The notes: generated from the sequence alone by a model not told the origin. DNA of 64,000 nt from Mycolicibacterium frederiksbergense (GCF_029893345.1 NZ_JARXVE010000011.1:1-64000); one strand, 5' to 3'; numbered from the stretch's first letter, positions 43,674 to 53,242 are shown. Numbers and translations are program-made.

Positions 43674-45000
43674 CGTCATCAACACCGCGCCCGATATCCA
43701 ATCGCGCGCCGTGAGTACGGCAGTCGAACTCACCGCACTCACCGATGGACTCGTCGACCCCTGGATCGAGCAGTTCAACACCGCCGCGGCCAACGCGACC
43801 AAACTCGCCAACGCCTACTTCCTGGCGCCTGGCCCGGCCCTCCAACAAGCCATCGTCAACCAGGCCGGCTATCTCAACACCATCCTCAACAACCCAGCCA
43901 GCATCGGCACGGTTATCCAGACCATCAGCACCAACGCACAGAATGTGCTCAAAGGGCTGACATACATCGGCTTGGACACGGGAACGTTTCAACTCGGGCG
44001 CCGCCTGTTACAGAGCAACGACTACATCCACACGGTCATGGCTCAGTACTTTCCGTTGTACCTGCCGCCCGACATGGATCCACAGACGGTGCAGCTCGCC
44101 TCTCGAGTAGTCGCACTGCTCGCCACACCTCTGTCGGGTGTGCTCATCGGGCTTGCGGGTCCGATCGTCAGCCCGGCGGTGGCACTACTCAACAGCGTGC
44201 AGGCCATCGCCGGGGAACTGGGGACTGATCCGGCGGCCGCGCTCCATACCCTCATGGCAACCCCGGCCAACGTCGTCGGCGCGTTCTTCAATGGCGCCAC
44301 CCTCGACCTGTCCGCGGTTCTGCCGCTGGTCAACGGGAGCATGCCCGAGGGCACCTCGATCGACGCGCTCAGCGTGGCATTCGGGGGGTTGCTGACTGCG
44401 GGTACGACTGCACAAAGCCCTGCAGGGGAATCGCCCATCGGCGGACCCGGCAGCATCGGCGGGTCAATCTTGAATTCTGTTGGCATCACCGTCACTCGGA
44501 CCGACATCTTCGGAAATCCCTCGACACAGGTAATCAGTGGCCATCCGGTAGGCCCGCTGGGAGCGCTGGCGAAGCTGTCGCAAATCGTTGCCAAGGAACT
44601 CGGTTGGAACGGCAAAGGTAACCCGTTGACCAACCTGAAGTTCCCCGAAATCGACCAGGGCACAGCCACTGATGCGACCACCGACTCGGCGCCACGGACG
44701 GCCATATCGTCCACCGGTACAGCCGAAACGCGACAGCTCCAATCCGCCGACACTGTTAGTTCCCGTGGTACAACCGACCTTTCGGCAGGAATCAAGGCGA
44801 TCCCCGGCAAGGCCGGCGCCACATCCGCAACCAGCAAGCCTGCCGCTAAGGCAGCCTCGGATATCGGCGAACGAGTCTCCAGCACTGTCAACAAGATCGG
44901 CGAGGGCATCAAGACCGCTATAGCCAAACCCGAGAAGAAGTCAACGACCGCGTCCACAGATACCGACAAGGGAGCCGGTGCCGCAGGGGACACCAAGTAG
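43600..45000 (+). CDS. Secreted GjpA-porin-like protein B
   Basis: This 466-aa paralogue of the preceding gene has a nearly identical N-terminus, a diverged middle with hydrophobic stretches (VVALLATPLSGVLIGLAGPI; SPAVALLNSVQAIAGELG) and a C-terminal tail again containing VSSTVNKIGEGIKTAIAKPE and an ending GAAGDTK. The start is TTG 43600 with AAGGAG. The middle is longer than in A and C. Conserved ends with a diverged middle suggest recombination of modules. It is expected to be exported by the Sec route. Confidence 0.75.
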   Translation: MNLALRPYVTAGVALVGASVIAATPVINTAPDIQSRAVSTAVELTALTDGLVDPWIEQFNTAAANATKLANAYFLAPGPALQQAIVNQAGYLNTILNNPASIGTVIQTISTNAQNVLKGLTYIGLDTGTFQLGRRLLQSNDYIHTVMAQYFPLYLPPDMDPQTVQLASRVVALLATPLSGVLIGLAGPIVSPAVALLNSVQAIAGELGTDPAAALHTLMATPANVVGAFFNGATLDLSAVLPLVNGSMPEGTSIDALSVAFGGLLTAGTTAQSPAGESPIGGPGSIGGSILNSVGITVTRTDIFGNPSTQVISGHPVGPLGALAKLSQIVAKELGWNGKGNPLTNLKFPEIDQGTATDATTDSAPRTAISSTGTAETRQLQSADTVSSRGTTDLSAGIKAIPGKAGATSATSKPAAKAASDIGERVSSTVNKIGEGIKTAIAKPEKKSTTASTDTDKGAGAAGDTK

Positions 45001-45012
45001 CACCGACGCGAT

Positions 45013-45040
45013 CGGTCCCCTCCCAGCCGGGAGGGGACCG
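45013..45040 (+). terminator. Terminator hairpin after porin-like B
   Basis: CGGTCCCCTC and GAGGGGACCG form a 10-bp stem with an 8-base loop, at the same distance from the stop codon as in copy A. It also ends 16 bp before the stop of the convergent AraC gene. Confidence 0.75.
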
Positions 45041-45056
45041 TCACGTGCTCAGCTGG

Positions 45057-45911
45057 TCACAGACTGCGGCGGTACACGCTGGGCGAGATCCCGACACGTC
45101 GCCGGAACGCCGCGGCAAAGTGACTCGGTGTCGAAAATCCCACTGCCGCAGCTATTTCCGCGATGCTTTGCGGAGTAGTCAACAGCAGCGTCTTCGCGCG
45201 GTCGATCCTCAAATCCAGCAGGAACTGATACGGCGTGGTGTGAAAAGCCCGGCGGAAGGCACTGATGAACCCTTGGACCGGCATCCCGGTCAGATGTGCC
45301 AGGGCGTCGAGATGAATCTCCGAGTCCACACTGTCGCTGAGGTACTCCACGAGCATCGAGCGGGTGGCGCCGTCGAAGGTCCGGTTTTCCCGCTTCTTGG
45401 GGGGTTCCTCAGCGTACTTGTCGGTGATCAGTAGGCGCATGGTCTCGGCAGCGGAGTCGGTCAGCAATCGCGCAATGGCATCGTCACGATCGGCGACGCT
45501 GTAGATTTCCTCGACCAGATGGTGAAACAGCAGATCCCGGTACTTGATTCGGGGAAGCAGGGCGGTATCGCCGATCACCCGGCGCGGGATGGCGATCTCG
45601 CAATACCCCGCTACATCGCCTTGAACCAGGGCCGCGCACGGTAGTCCGGCGGGCTTCCACCAGATGTCCCCGGCCGTCGGCGCCACCTGACCGGATGGCC
45701 CCCAATCGAGCGCAGTTCGCATCGAACGCATTGCGCCGCCCCGATATACGTACACCAGATGATGGGTGTCGCTGAAGCTGCACCAGTCCGTGGGTTCTGA
45801 TATCTGCTCAGTCGCGAACGTGAACGACAGGCCGCGCGCCGCAACATCCTTCTGCTCCAACACGACGCGCGGCGTCAGCGGTCGATCTCCATCCCACGGC
45901 TTCATCCCCAT
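45057..45911 (-). CDS. AraC-family regulator, paralogue 3
   Basis: This 284-aa protein starts MGMKPWDGDRPLTPRVV. The sensor domain has FATEQISEPTDWCSFSDTHH and DWGPSGQVAPTAGDIWWKPAG; the DNA-binding units are IHLDALAHLTGMPVQGFISAF and IAEIAAAVGFSTPSHFAAAFRRRVGISPSVYR. ATG at 45911 aligns with the other paralogues; the frame reaches 46043. It is divergent from porin-like C (258 bp between starts) and convergent with B, so it probably controls one or both. Confidence 0.87.
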   Translation of the reverse strand: MGMKPWDGDRPLTPRVVLEQKDVAARGLSFTFATEQISEPTDWCSFSDTHHLVYVYRGGAMRSMRTALDWGPSGQVAPTAGDIWWKPAGLPCAALVQGDVAGYCEIAIPRRVIGDTALLPRIKYRDLLFHHLVEEIYSVADRDDAIARLLTDSAAETMRLLITDKYAEEPPKKRENRTFDGATRSMLVEYLSDSVDSEIHLDALAHLTGMPVQGFISAFRRAFHTTPYQFLLDLRIDRAKTLLLTTPQSIAEIAAAVGFSTPSHFAAAFRRRVGISPSVYRRSL

Positions 45912-46169
45912 TTGAACACCCCCCGGGATACAACAATCGCGGTCGGCACAGGCTATCGCCCACACCCTCGGCCGAGGACCGTTTCGCTGGCCGACGAGCC
46001 CACTAGCCCCTCGGAGCAAACATCGACATGCTCGATTTCGCAAGTGGGAATTTTTCGTAGGAATATTTGGAACGTGTTACAGAATGCGAATGTTTCTCCG
46101 CGGTTCAGTCGGTACTTTTCGGCCGGTCAGTGACAGCTGGCATTTTCATCTGAACCGAAGGAGAACGAG

Positions 46170-47405
46170 TTGAGTCTCGCTCTACGACCCTATGTGACCG
46201 CCGGCGTCGCCCTGGTCGGCGCCAGCGTCATCGCCGTTACGCCGGTAGCGGCTCCCCCGCCCGCAATCCAAACCCACGCCGTCCAACTCAGCGCAGCGGT
46301 GGAGGACCCCGTCAGCCAGTGGGTGGGTATCGTCAATAGAACGTTCAATGAATCGGGTGCCATCGTCCAGACGGTTCTGAACAATCCGGCACCGATCCTG
46401 CAGCAGATCATCACCAACCAAATCGGCTACATAGAAACGGCAGCCAAGACACTCCAAACGGTTGCCGACAGCTACCGGACGATGTTCGACCCCAGCTTTC
46501 CCTTCAGCATCCCCAATACCCTCATCAATGCAGTGAATTTGGTCCTCAGCGGCGACGCGGCCGCCGCCTCGCAGATCATCTGGGGGAACATATTTCAGGG
46601 CGCGCTGTTCCGCGCGTTCCCCTTGATGGCGCTGACGCAGATTCCGACGAAAATGGCACAGAACTTCGCCAACGTAGTCGCAACCGTCGGCACCATATCC
46701 ATGTCGCTCGGGATGTCCGCGTTCCAGATCCTTCGCGCCCCATTCCAGGCGTTCGAAGACACCGCGAACGATTTCTCCGAGGCACTCGCCAACCAGGACA
46801 CCGCTGGGGCAGCCCTCGCACTTGCCAGCTTCCCTGGCCGAGTCGTCGACATGACCGTCAACGGACTACCTTTCGGCGGCGTCCGCTACGGCGGCTTGGT
46901 CGGCGTCGGCGGGCTGATCCCGAACCTGGTTGCAGTGCCAGAAACCATCGCCAAGGCGATCGCCCCTAAGCCACCGGAGACACCGGAGACACCGGAGGCT
47001 GTATCAGCCGACCGGACAGCGGGTTCCGCAGACGCAACGCGTGCGATCGAGTCGTTACCGACGACCAACACCGACGACTCGGCGGCACCTGAAGTGACGA
47101 ATACGGCCTCGGCGCCGATTCGACCCGCCACAACTGAAAGAGCCCAGCTCACCGTCCGGGACAGCGCCATCGTGGCCCCCGGCAAGACCGGCACTACGAC
47201 GGCACCGAATAGAGCTGCCGCCAAGGCGGTCTCGGATGCCGGTGACCACGTGTCGGCCACCGTCAACAAGATCGGTGAAGGACTCAAGAAGGCACTCACG
47301 AAACCCGCCAAGCCGGCCCAGGCTGACACCGCCAAATCCGATGCAGGTGACAGCGGCTCAGCCAAACACCGCGCCGGCTCCGGCAGTTCGGGGGATTCCA
47401 AGTAA
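46170..47405 (+). CDS. Secreted GjpA-porin-like protein C
   Basis: The third paralogue is 411 aa, from TTG 46170 with GAAGGAG upstream (SLALRPYVTAGVALVGASVI). The body has hydrophobic helices (ALFRAFPLMALTQIPTKMAQ; VATVGTISMSLGMSAFQILR), then a Thr/Ala/Pro-rich linker and the shared tail VSATVNKIGEGLKKALTKPA. The leader is clearly related to copies A and B (the phrase AGAATGCGAATGTT is kept) but more diverged. It is divergent from AraC 3. Confidence 0.75.
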   Translation: MSLALRPYVTAGVALVGASVIAVTPVAAPPPAIQTHAVQLSAAVEDPVSQWVGIVNRTFNESGAIVQTVLNNPAPILQQIITNQIGYIETAAKTLQTVADSYRTMFDPSFPFSIPNTLINAVNLVLSGDAAAASQIIWGNIFQGALFRAFPLMALTQIPTKMAQNFANVVATVGTISMSLGMSAFQILRAPFQAFEDTANDFSEALANQDTAGAALALASFPGRVVDMTVNGLPFGGVRYGGLVGVGGLIPNLVAVPETIAKAIAPKPPETPETPEAVSADRTAGSADATRAIESLPTTNTDDSAAPEVTNTASAPIRPATTERAQLTVRDSAIVAPGKTGTTTAPNRAAAKAVSDAGDHVSATVNKIGEGLKKALTKPAKPAQADTAKSDAGDSGSAKHRAGSGSSGDSK

Positions 47406-47415
47406 CACCAACGTA

Positions 47416-47448
47416 ATTGGCCCCTCACCCAGCGTGTGAGGGGCCAAT
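47416..47448 (+). terminator. Terminator hairpin after porin-like C
   Basis: ATTGGCCCCTCAC pairs perfectly with GTGAGGGGCCAAT (13-bp stem, 7-base loop) shortly after the stop codon. It probably also serves the convergent GH16 gene. Confidence 0.8.
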
Positions 47449-47545
47449 GACGATTGCTTGCACTGCGCCGAAACGACGGGTTATGACATGAAATCGCTGA
47501 AACGACATCAAAACCCGTAGTCTCGCGGAAGATCGGGAAGAAAAC

Positions 47546-48445
47546 TCAGCCCTGGAAGACCCGGATCCAGTCGACCAGCATCTCGGCCGGGTAGTTGCCC
47601 CCGGCGGGTTCGCGGCCACCCGAGCCGCCGACAGCGAGGTTGAACACCGGCGCCAGGGTGTAGCCCGGATCGTTGAATGGCCAGTCGTCCAACGAGTTTG
47701 CCGGGACCGTGAAGAACGGTTCCATGCCCGGGGTGTAGTCCCTCCAGAAATACATCCCCGATGGCATCCACGATATCCGCCAGGTGTGCCACCCGGCGTC
47801 GATCGGATGCGGGTTGGTGGCGAACGACGTGCCATCCAGCCGGGCGTGCACCGTGGTGCCCGACGGCCAGTCGCGGTTGCCGTACCACTCGATCAGGTCA
47901 ACCTCGCCACCGCGCACAGGATCGTCATTGAGCAGCCAGAACGCGGGCCAGGCGCCGTCGGTCAGGCAATTGAGCTTGACTCGCGCCTCCCAGGTGGTGC
48001 CGATGCCACCTCGCCACAGGCCGATAACCTTGGCGCCGGCATATTTCTCCTGGATGGTGGTGCCCGGCCCCCGCGTAGCACGGATCACCAGGTTGCCGTT
48101 GCCGTCCTGGAATGCGTGGTCCGTGTCCGTCACGTACCGCCCCATGTTGAACGGTTTGTCCCACTCGACCGGATTCTTGATGGGCTCGCGTTCGGGCGCG
48201 AGGCGCCACCACGCCGGGTCCGGCGGTGCCCCGGCCGGACCGTTGAACTCATCCTGGAACAGGAAAGTCGGATTGGTACTGGCGGCCGGCGCCCCGGACG
48301 CACCGGGGGCAGGCGCGGCCGACCCTGGTCCGGGCGGGTTATCCCCTACCGCCGGGTCGGCGTTGGCCATACCGGCAGGCAGCGCAGCCGCTGCCACCCC
48401 CAGACCCATCATGAACATCACACTGCGACGATCCATATCAGGCAC
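47546..48445 (-). CDS. Secreted GH16 beta-glucanase
   Basis: This 299-aa protein has a twin-arginine-like signal (MDRRSVMFMMGLGVAAAALP), a Pro/Ala linker and a GH16 domain with the catalytic motif EVDLIE in GGEVDLIEWYG. Other GH16 features are FQDEFNGPAG, WEARVKL and AFWLLNDD. It matches the position and type of M. tuberculosis Rv0315, described as a beta-1,3-glucanase. It would act outside the cell on beta-glucans. The start could be the ATG three codons later (MDRRSV). Confidence 0.88.
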   Translation of the reverse strand: MPDMDRRSVMFMMGLGVAAAALPAGMANADPAVGDNPPGPGSAAPAPGASGAPAASTNPTFLFQDEFNGPAGAPPDPAWWRLAPEREPIKNPVEWDKPFNMGRYVTDTDHAFQDGNGNLVIRATRGPGTTIQEKYAGAKVIGLWRGGIGTTWEARVKLNCLTDGAWPAFWLLNDDPVRGGEVDLIEWYGNRDWPSGTTVHARLDGTSFATNPHPIDAGWHTWRISWMPSGMYFWRDYTPGMEPFFTVPANSLDDWPFNDPGYTLAPVFNLAVGGSGGREPAGGNYPAEMLVDWIRVFQG

Positions 48446-48525
48446 AGCAGAACTTTATCCGAACTGCAACCCGCGTACCTGAGACCTGGCCAACTTTTGC
48501 GGCGGGTGAACGTTCCGCACGGCGG

Positions 48526-48969
48526 CTACGCGCACCCAGCGGGCGCGTCGTCACGCACCGGAACATCGGCCGGCAACGTGTAGGTCACCACAACCTCGGC
48601 GTCGTCGGCGCCGTCGTTGGCCACCTCGTGGGCCACTCCGCCGGGGATCACCACCACCTGGCCCGCGGTGAACACCACCGGGGTGCAGTTGGTCGCGGTC
48701 CGCAGGATCACCGCGCCGCTATTGATGACCGACTGCTCCGGACCCGGATGTGCATGCCAGCCGCTGCGGGCACCGGGTTTGAGCACCAGGCTCTGCACGT
48801 GCAGCGTCGTGGGTTGTCCCGCGGTGACGACCCAGATCGGTGCGGTCGTGGTGCCCTGGGCCAGGTCGGTACGCACGACGTCGCCCTCGGCGGGCGTGGC
48901 TGCAGCCGGGGCGATCGGCAGACAGGCGGCAGCGGCGACGCCGACGAGGGCGGCATGGATGCGCTTCAC
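48526..48969 (-). CDS. Secreted single-domain cupin
   Basis: This 147-aa protein has a signal peptide (MKRIHAALVGVAAAACLPIA, ending AAATPA). A cupin fold follows: motif 1 is GARSGWHAHPGPEQSVINSG with the metal ligands, motif 2 AGQVVVIPGGVAHEVANDG. Two further cysteines (NCTPV and the terminal AGCA) might form a disulfide outside the membrane. Function is unknown; secreted cupins often stabilise or oxidise small ligands. Confidence 0.8.
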   Translation of the reverse strand: MKRIHAALVGVAAAACLPIAPAAATPAEGDVVRTDLAQGTTTAPIWVVTAGQPTTLHVQSLVLKPGARSGWHAHPGPEQSVINSGAVILRTATNCTPVVFTAGQVVVIPGGVAHEVANDGADDAEVVVTYTLPADVPVRDDAPAGCA

Positions 48970-49020
48970 AGTTCCTCCCGATTGTTGACCGGGAAAGGTA
49001 CCCGCCGAAGGCCGTTCCCG

Positions 49021-50856
49021 TCAGCCAAAGGGCTGGAACGGGTTCTGCGGCTGCTGCGGATACGGATAGGGATTCTGCGTCTCTCCCCGGTTCGGCACCT
49101 GAATCGGGATCGGCACCGGGACGAACGGCACGGTGACATACGTCGTCGTCATCGGGTTCGTCGTCGTGGTGGTGGTGGTCGGGGTCGTCGTTGTAGTGGT
49201 GGGCGGCGTTGTGGTGGTGGTCGTGGTGGTCGGCGCCGTCGTCGTGGTGGTCGTGGTGGTGGGCGGCGTGGTCGTCTGCGTGACGACGTGCGTCTCGGTC
49301 ACCGGCGGCGGCGCAGGCGCGGTCACCGTGACCGGCGGCGGGGGCGCCTGGGTCACCGGCTCAGGAGCTGGTGGCAGCGGTTCGGCCGGGGGCGGCGCCG
49401 GCGGGGGCTCGACCGGCGGCGGTGCCGGTTCCTGCGTCAACGGCTTGGGTTCGGCCGTTTTGACCTCCGGAGAGGGGGCGGTACCCGTCGAACCGGTCAG
49501 CGCATACGTCACGCCACCGACTGCGACCAACGCGAAGGCGGCGGCCACCACGAACACCGTCAGCGGTAGCCGCTGCCACGCCCCGCGAGGCTGTTCGATC
49601 GGACCGGTCGGCGGTACGTACTGCACCGCCGGGCGCGCCGCGGTCTCAGTGCCGTAGTGCTCCACCAGATCCGGGCCGGTGTATGGCACCACGTCGTCGC
49701 CGGCTTCGTCCTCCGACCACGCTAGGGCCCGGAACGTGGACGAACCTTCTGTCCCGGAAGGGATTCCGGCGGTCGGCACCGCAGCCGCCACACCAAGGGT
49801 CGGCGCGACGCCGGTCTGTGTATCGGCATCGGAGACGTAGGCGGCGGACAGCGCGGCTCCGATCGCCGCGTCCAGCGCCGGCTGCGGGGTTGTCACCACC
49901 ACCGCGCGAGAGTGCTGCGAAAGCTGTTGGGTGACCAGGGGAATGCTGGCGCCGCCGCCGATGGTCACCACCGCGGAGACCGCCGGCCAACTGATCCCGT
50001 TGCGCTCCAACGCATTTTCCAGCGCATCCAGCGCGCCGGACAGCGACGGTTGCATCAGCGATTCGAGTTCGGTGCGGGTCACCCGCACGGTGGCGGAATA
50101 CCCGGGTAGCTCGACCGCCAGGTCGGTCACGGTATCGGCCGACAGCCGTTCCTTGGCCTGGCGGCACTCCTCGCGCAGCCGGGCCAGCGACCCCACCGCC
50201 GCGGTGCCCGCCGGGTCGATCCCGCCGGCCTGGGCGACGCCGTCGAGCACATGGGTCAGCAGGGCCTGGTCGATCTGGTCTCCGGAGAAATCCGGGTACC
50301 TGGTGGTCTCGTCGATCGGCTCGAAGGCCGACGCGGCATCGGCGAGGGTGATGCTGGTGCCGCCGCCACCGAAGTCCAGCAGGGCCACCACGCCATTGGG
50401 CGGCAGGCCCGGATTGACCCGCAAGGCCGCCAAGGACGCGACCGCATCGGGAATGAGCCGGGGCGGCCTCCCGTCGCGGGACAGGCTGGGATTGGTGCGC
50501 AGCGCATTGCGCAGCGCCCGCAGGGTGGGTGCGCCCCAGTGCGCGGGCACCGCGATGGCCAATTGATCGGAGGGTCCGCCGACGATCTCCACCATCGCAT
50601 CGAGGGCCTCGACCAACAGGGTGTCGGCCGGATAGGACGCCCCGTCGGGCGCCACCAGCGGAACCGGGTCGCCGACCCGCTCGACGAACCCGCTCAGGGT
50701 GACGCCGGATCCGGATTCGGGCATGCCGACTTGCGGCGTGCGGTCTGTCGACAGAGTCAACACCGAACGCCGGCTGACGGGTTGATTGCCGACACGCGCC
50801 GCAACCATGTTGGTGGTCCCGATCGACAACCCCAACGGGCTGGAGTACTCAACCAT
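49021..50856 (-). CDS. Hsp70/actin-like membrane protein with Pro/Thr-rich tail (Rv0312-like)
   Basis: The product is 611 aa. Residues 1-350 have actin/Hsp70 ATPase features: LGLSIGTTNMVAARV (phosphate loop 1), GVVALLDFGGGGTSITLAD (phosphate loop 2) and VSAVVTIGGGASIPLVTQQL (adenosine motif). A membrane helix follows (TVFVVAAAFALVAVGGVTYA), then a Pro-rich and poly-Thr exterior and a Pro/Gln end. It matches Rv0312 in type and place. ATG at 50856 is used; TTG at 50868 is unlikely. The first codons up to PLGLSIG come from an inserted element (see 50819-56028). Confidence 0.83.
   Translation of the reverse strand: MVEYSSPLGLSIGTTNMVAARVGNQPVSRRSVLTLSTDRTPQVGMPESGSGVTLSGFVERVGDPVPLVAPDGASYPADTLLVEALDAMVEIVGGPSDQLAIAVPAHWGAPTLRALRNALRTNPSLSRDGRPPRLIPDAVASLAALRVNPGLPPNGVVALLDFGGGGTSITLADAASAFEPIDETTRYPDFSGDQIDQALLTHVLDGVAQAGGIDPAGTAAVGSLARLREECRQAKERLSADTVTDLAVELPGYSATVRVTRTELESLMQPSLSGALDALENALERNGISWPAVSAVVTIGGGASIPLVTQQLSQHSRAVVVTTPQPALDAAIGAALSAAYVSDADTQTGVAPTLGVAAAVPTAGIPSGTEGSSTFRALAWSEDEAGDDVVPYTGPDLVEHYGTETAARPAVQYVPPTGPIEQPRGAWQRLPLTVFVVAAAFALVAVGGVTYALTGSTGTAPSPEVKTAEPKPLTQEPAPPPVEPPPAPPPAEPLPPAPEPVTQAPPPPVTVTAPAPPPVTETHVVTQTTTPPTTTTTTTTAPTTTTTTTTPPTTTTTTPTTTTTTTNPMTTTYVTVPFVPVPIPIQVPNRGETQNPYPYPQQPQNPFQPFG
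50819..50840. repeat. 22-bp direct repeat, left copy (att)
   Basis: The 22 bases lie inside the codons for PLGLSIG of the Rv0312-like gene and recur exactly at 56007-56028. They bound an element carrying a serine integrase and are the likely attachment core. Confidence 0.85.
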
Positions 50857-50983
50857 GGTTAGCGGCAACCTCCGAGGTCAGCTCCGGGTGCCCGGAACTG
50901 TGCGTTTGTCCAAGGTGACAGACGAATCAACCTCCCCCGTACGGCAGCGGGAACGTATCGAATAGTGGGCACAAGGTCACCAG

Positions 50984-52357
50984 GGTGCCACGGTTGTGTC
51001 GATCTCAGAAGACCAGGACACATCCGGGACGATAGATCCATTCAAACGCCAGTCGCTCGGCAAGTGGCGGACCGACACTCCCCAGAAGCCTTGAGATCTC
51101 CTGGTGGCTTGGAAGCTGGACCGCATCTCTCGATCCTCGATGGACACCGAGACGTTGTTGCGTAGGTGCCTGGAGCGCGGCAAGCGCATCGTTTGCGTAG
51201 ACGACGGGATCGACACCGATACCCAGATGGGACAGGTGTGGGTAAAGCTTGCTTCGATCTTCGCCGAGGTAGAACGCAACGCGATCAAAGAGGGGACTAC
51301 GCACCGAAACTCAACGGCCCAGCCGACCTCACGAACACGGGTCATCGCGCTCAAAGCCGAGGCTCGCACCCCGGCCGATCACCGCCACCCATCACACACC
51401 TTGACTCCCGGCGGGAAAGCTAGTCCACGACGACGTAGCCGTGAAAGTCATCGAGCGCATCGTTGCGGACGTACAACGCGGTGACTCAGTTCAGTCCATC
51501 GCTGACCGGCTTACGGCTGAAGGCGCGCCGTCGTCTCGGGACCGGCAGCGCCAACTGCAAGGCAAAGAGACGACCGGCGCAGCGTGGAGTACCACGACGT
51601 TGCACAGGCTGTTGGAGTCCAAGACTCTGCTGGGCTATACCGTCCACCAGGGCGACGCAGACCCACAGGTGATGAAGTCGGAGCCGATTCTCTCTGCCTC
51701 TGAGTTCCGTTCGCTGCAAGCCATTTTGGAGGCTCGCAAGCGCCCCAAGACAACGAACCGCACCGGCAACGCTAGCCCGTTGCTAGGCATCGCAACGGGC
51801 TTGGAGTGCGGGTCTGTGCTGCACCATAAGTCTCAGCTAGCCAAAGGCAAGTGGTACCGCTGCTACTACTGCCCGGCCAAGCCACAGCTTGGCAGCAAAA
51901 CTCCTGCCGAGTGGCTAGAAGACGTTCTAGAAGAGGCGTTTCTAGACGAGTTGGGAGACGCCGAGGTTCACGAACCTGTGATCGTCCCAGCATCTGATCA
52001 CACCGACGAACTGGAATCGGCTCGGATGCAACTGGAAACCGTCTCCAGCGCAATGCGTAAGGCAACTTCACAGACCGTTCTAGAAGTCCTGGCCGAACAG
52101 GTCGCAGAGCTAGATGCACGTATCGGAGAACTTGAGCTACTGCCGGTTGCGCCGGCCCGTACTGAGCACGTCCCCACCGACGCACCTACACAGAAGATTG
52201 GAAAGAGTCCGATGCCGACGCGCGGAGGCGATTATTGCTCGACTCCGGTATCCGGTACGAGGTACTTCTAGAGGGTAGGACCCGTACCCAAGGCGGAGCT
52301 TTCAAGAGCAATTTGCTTGCGCCGGAGGACATTCGAGACAGGATGACGAAGCCCTGA
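50984..52357 (+). pseudogene. int: Large serine integrase, multiply broken
   Basis: Fragments of one phage-type serine recombinase follow in order. VVSISEDQDTSGTIDPFKRQ leads to a TGA (51092-51094) where the family has Trp; then DLLVAWKLDRISRSSMDTET to VERNAIKE. A disturbed stretch (51290-51440) follows, then a long intact piece (VKVIERIVADVQRGDSVQSI) with the zinc-ribbon cysteines CGSVLHH and CYYCPAK and a coiled coil. A last frameshift near 52185 leads into WKESDADARRRLLLDSGIRY and the true end at 52357. The N-terminal region with the catalytic Ser is not found. It must be inactive. Confidence 0.87.
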
Positions 52358-52363
52358 CGGGTG

Positions 52364-53206
52364 TCAGCGATGCTCAGCGTCCCAAGCGGCAAACGCCTGC
52401 GACACAGCTTCGTGAGCTAGCGGAAGCGCCCTGTCAATCGGGGTAACAATGGCAATTCCCTTGTTCACAAGCTCAGCTGAAAGTAACGCATCCGGCCCAA
52501 TCGTCTCCGGCGCATCCCAGTGCCCTTGAATTACCCCCAGCAAGTGCCAGGCCCGGGTTAACGGTGGCCGCATGTGTATCTGGCCGTCGTCGGTGTAATA
52601 GGTTATTCCCGGTTCTACGAAAACAGGGGATCCACTCAGGCCACCGATTGATCGAGACTCGATCAGGTAGGCCCGCATGCGCCCGTGGTTCGTGAGCACT
52701 TCCTCTTCGGGGATCGCGGCGAAGGAGCCAGATCGGATAATCGGTTCATTGCGCCGAGTGCCGGCGTGGTTGACGAACAAACCCGACAGGTACACATCGT
52801 TCCCCACACCGATGTGCAGGTCTCTCAGCCCCTGAGCCGTGATGGCCTGTTCCTCGCCAATAACCTTGAAATCGGATTTCTGCTGGCTCTCAGTAGGGAA
52901 GAAACAAGCCGCCGCCGCGTCCACTATGCCGTCAGAATGATCGGGTCGAACCCACCGCTCGGGTGGCATTTCAACGTAGTCGAACCCCCCAGCTTTCGTG
53001 TTCACCCGCAGGAATATTTGCCCACCACTGTTTTCGATGCCGGCAATTACGTGGAGGGCAGTGACCACGGCGCACCACTGTTTTTCTGGATCAGAACCTT
53101 CCGGGGTGACACCCAAGAAGAACGCCGTTCCTACGGGCCGGTAGTCGCCATCCGCATAGATACAAACGAAGCACACACAATTGAGGATCAGCGGAGACAC
53201 AAACAA
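52364..53206 (-). CDS. Trypsin-like-fold protein carried by the element
   Basis: The product is 280 aa. The segments GTAFFLGV, VVTALHVIAG (candidate His), SDGIVDAAAACFF (candidate Asp) and SRSIGGLSGSPVFV (candidate Ser in G-x-S-G-S-P) follow the order of a chymotrypsin/trypsin triad. The N-terminus is hydrophobic and Cys-rich (MFVSPLILNCVCFVC), possibly a signal or an over-extended start. Such predicted proteases occur in bacterial defence islands and prophage cargo; its target is unknown. It converges on the broken integrase. Confidence 0.68.
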   Translation of the reverse strand: MFVSPLILNCVCFVCIYADGDYRPVGTAFFLGVTPEGSDPEKQWCAVVTALHVIAGIENSGGQIFLRVNTKAGGFDYVEMPPERWVRPDHSDGIVDAAAACFFPTESQQKSDFKVIGEEQAITAQGLRDLHIGVGNDVYLSGLFVNHAGTRRNEPIIRSGSFAAIPEEEVLTNHGRMRAYLIESRSIGGLSGSPVFVEPGITYYTDDGQIHMRPPLTRAWHLLGVIQGHWDAPETIGPDALLSAELVNKGIAIVTPIDRALPLAHEAVSQAFAAWDAEHR

Positions 53207-53242
53207 CTCAGCCCCTCTCTACGGTCTGGCGTGCCCAAGAGG

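Noticed and set aside
49133-49657. Plus-strand frame with long poly-Val stretches
   Set aside because: This is the reverse of the poly-Thr and Pro-rich tail of the Rv0312-like gene, a low-complexity shadow.
51441-52271. 276-aa frame as an intact recombinase gene
   Set aside because: It lacks the catalytic domain and ends in a shifted frame (KIGKSPMPTRGGDY) instead of the expected tail, so it is part of a broken serine integrase.
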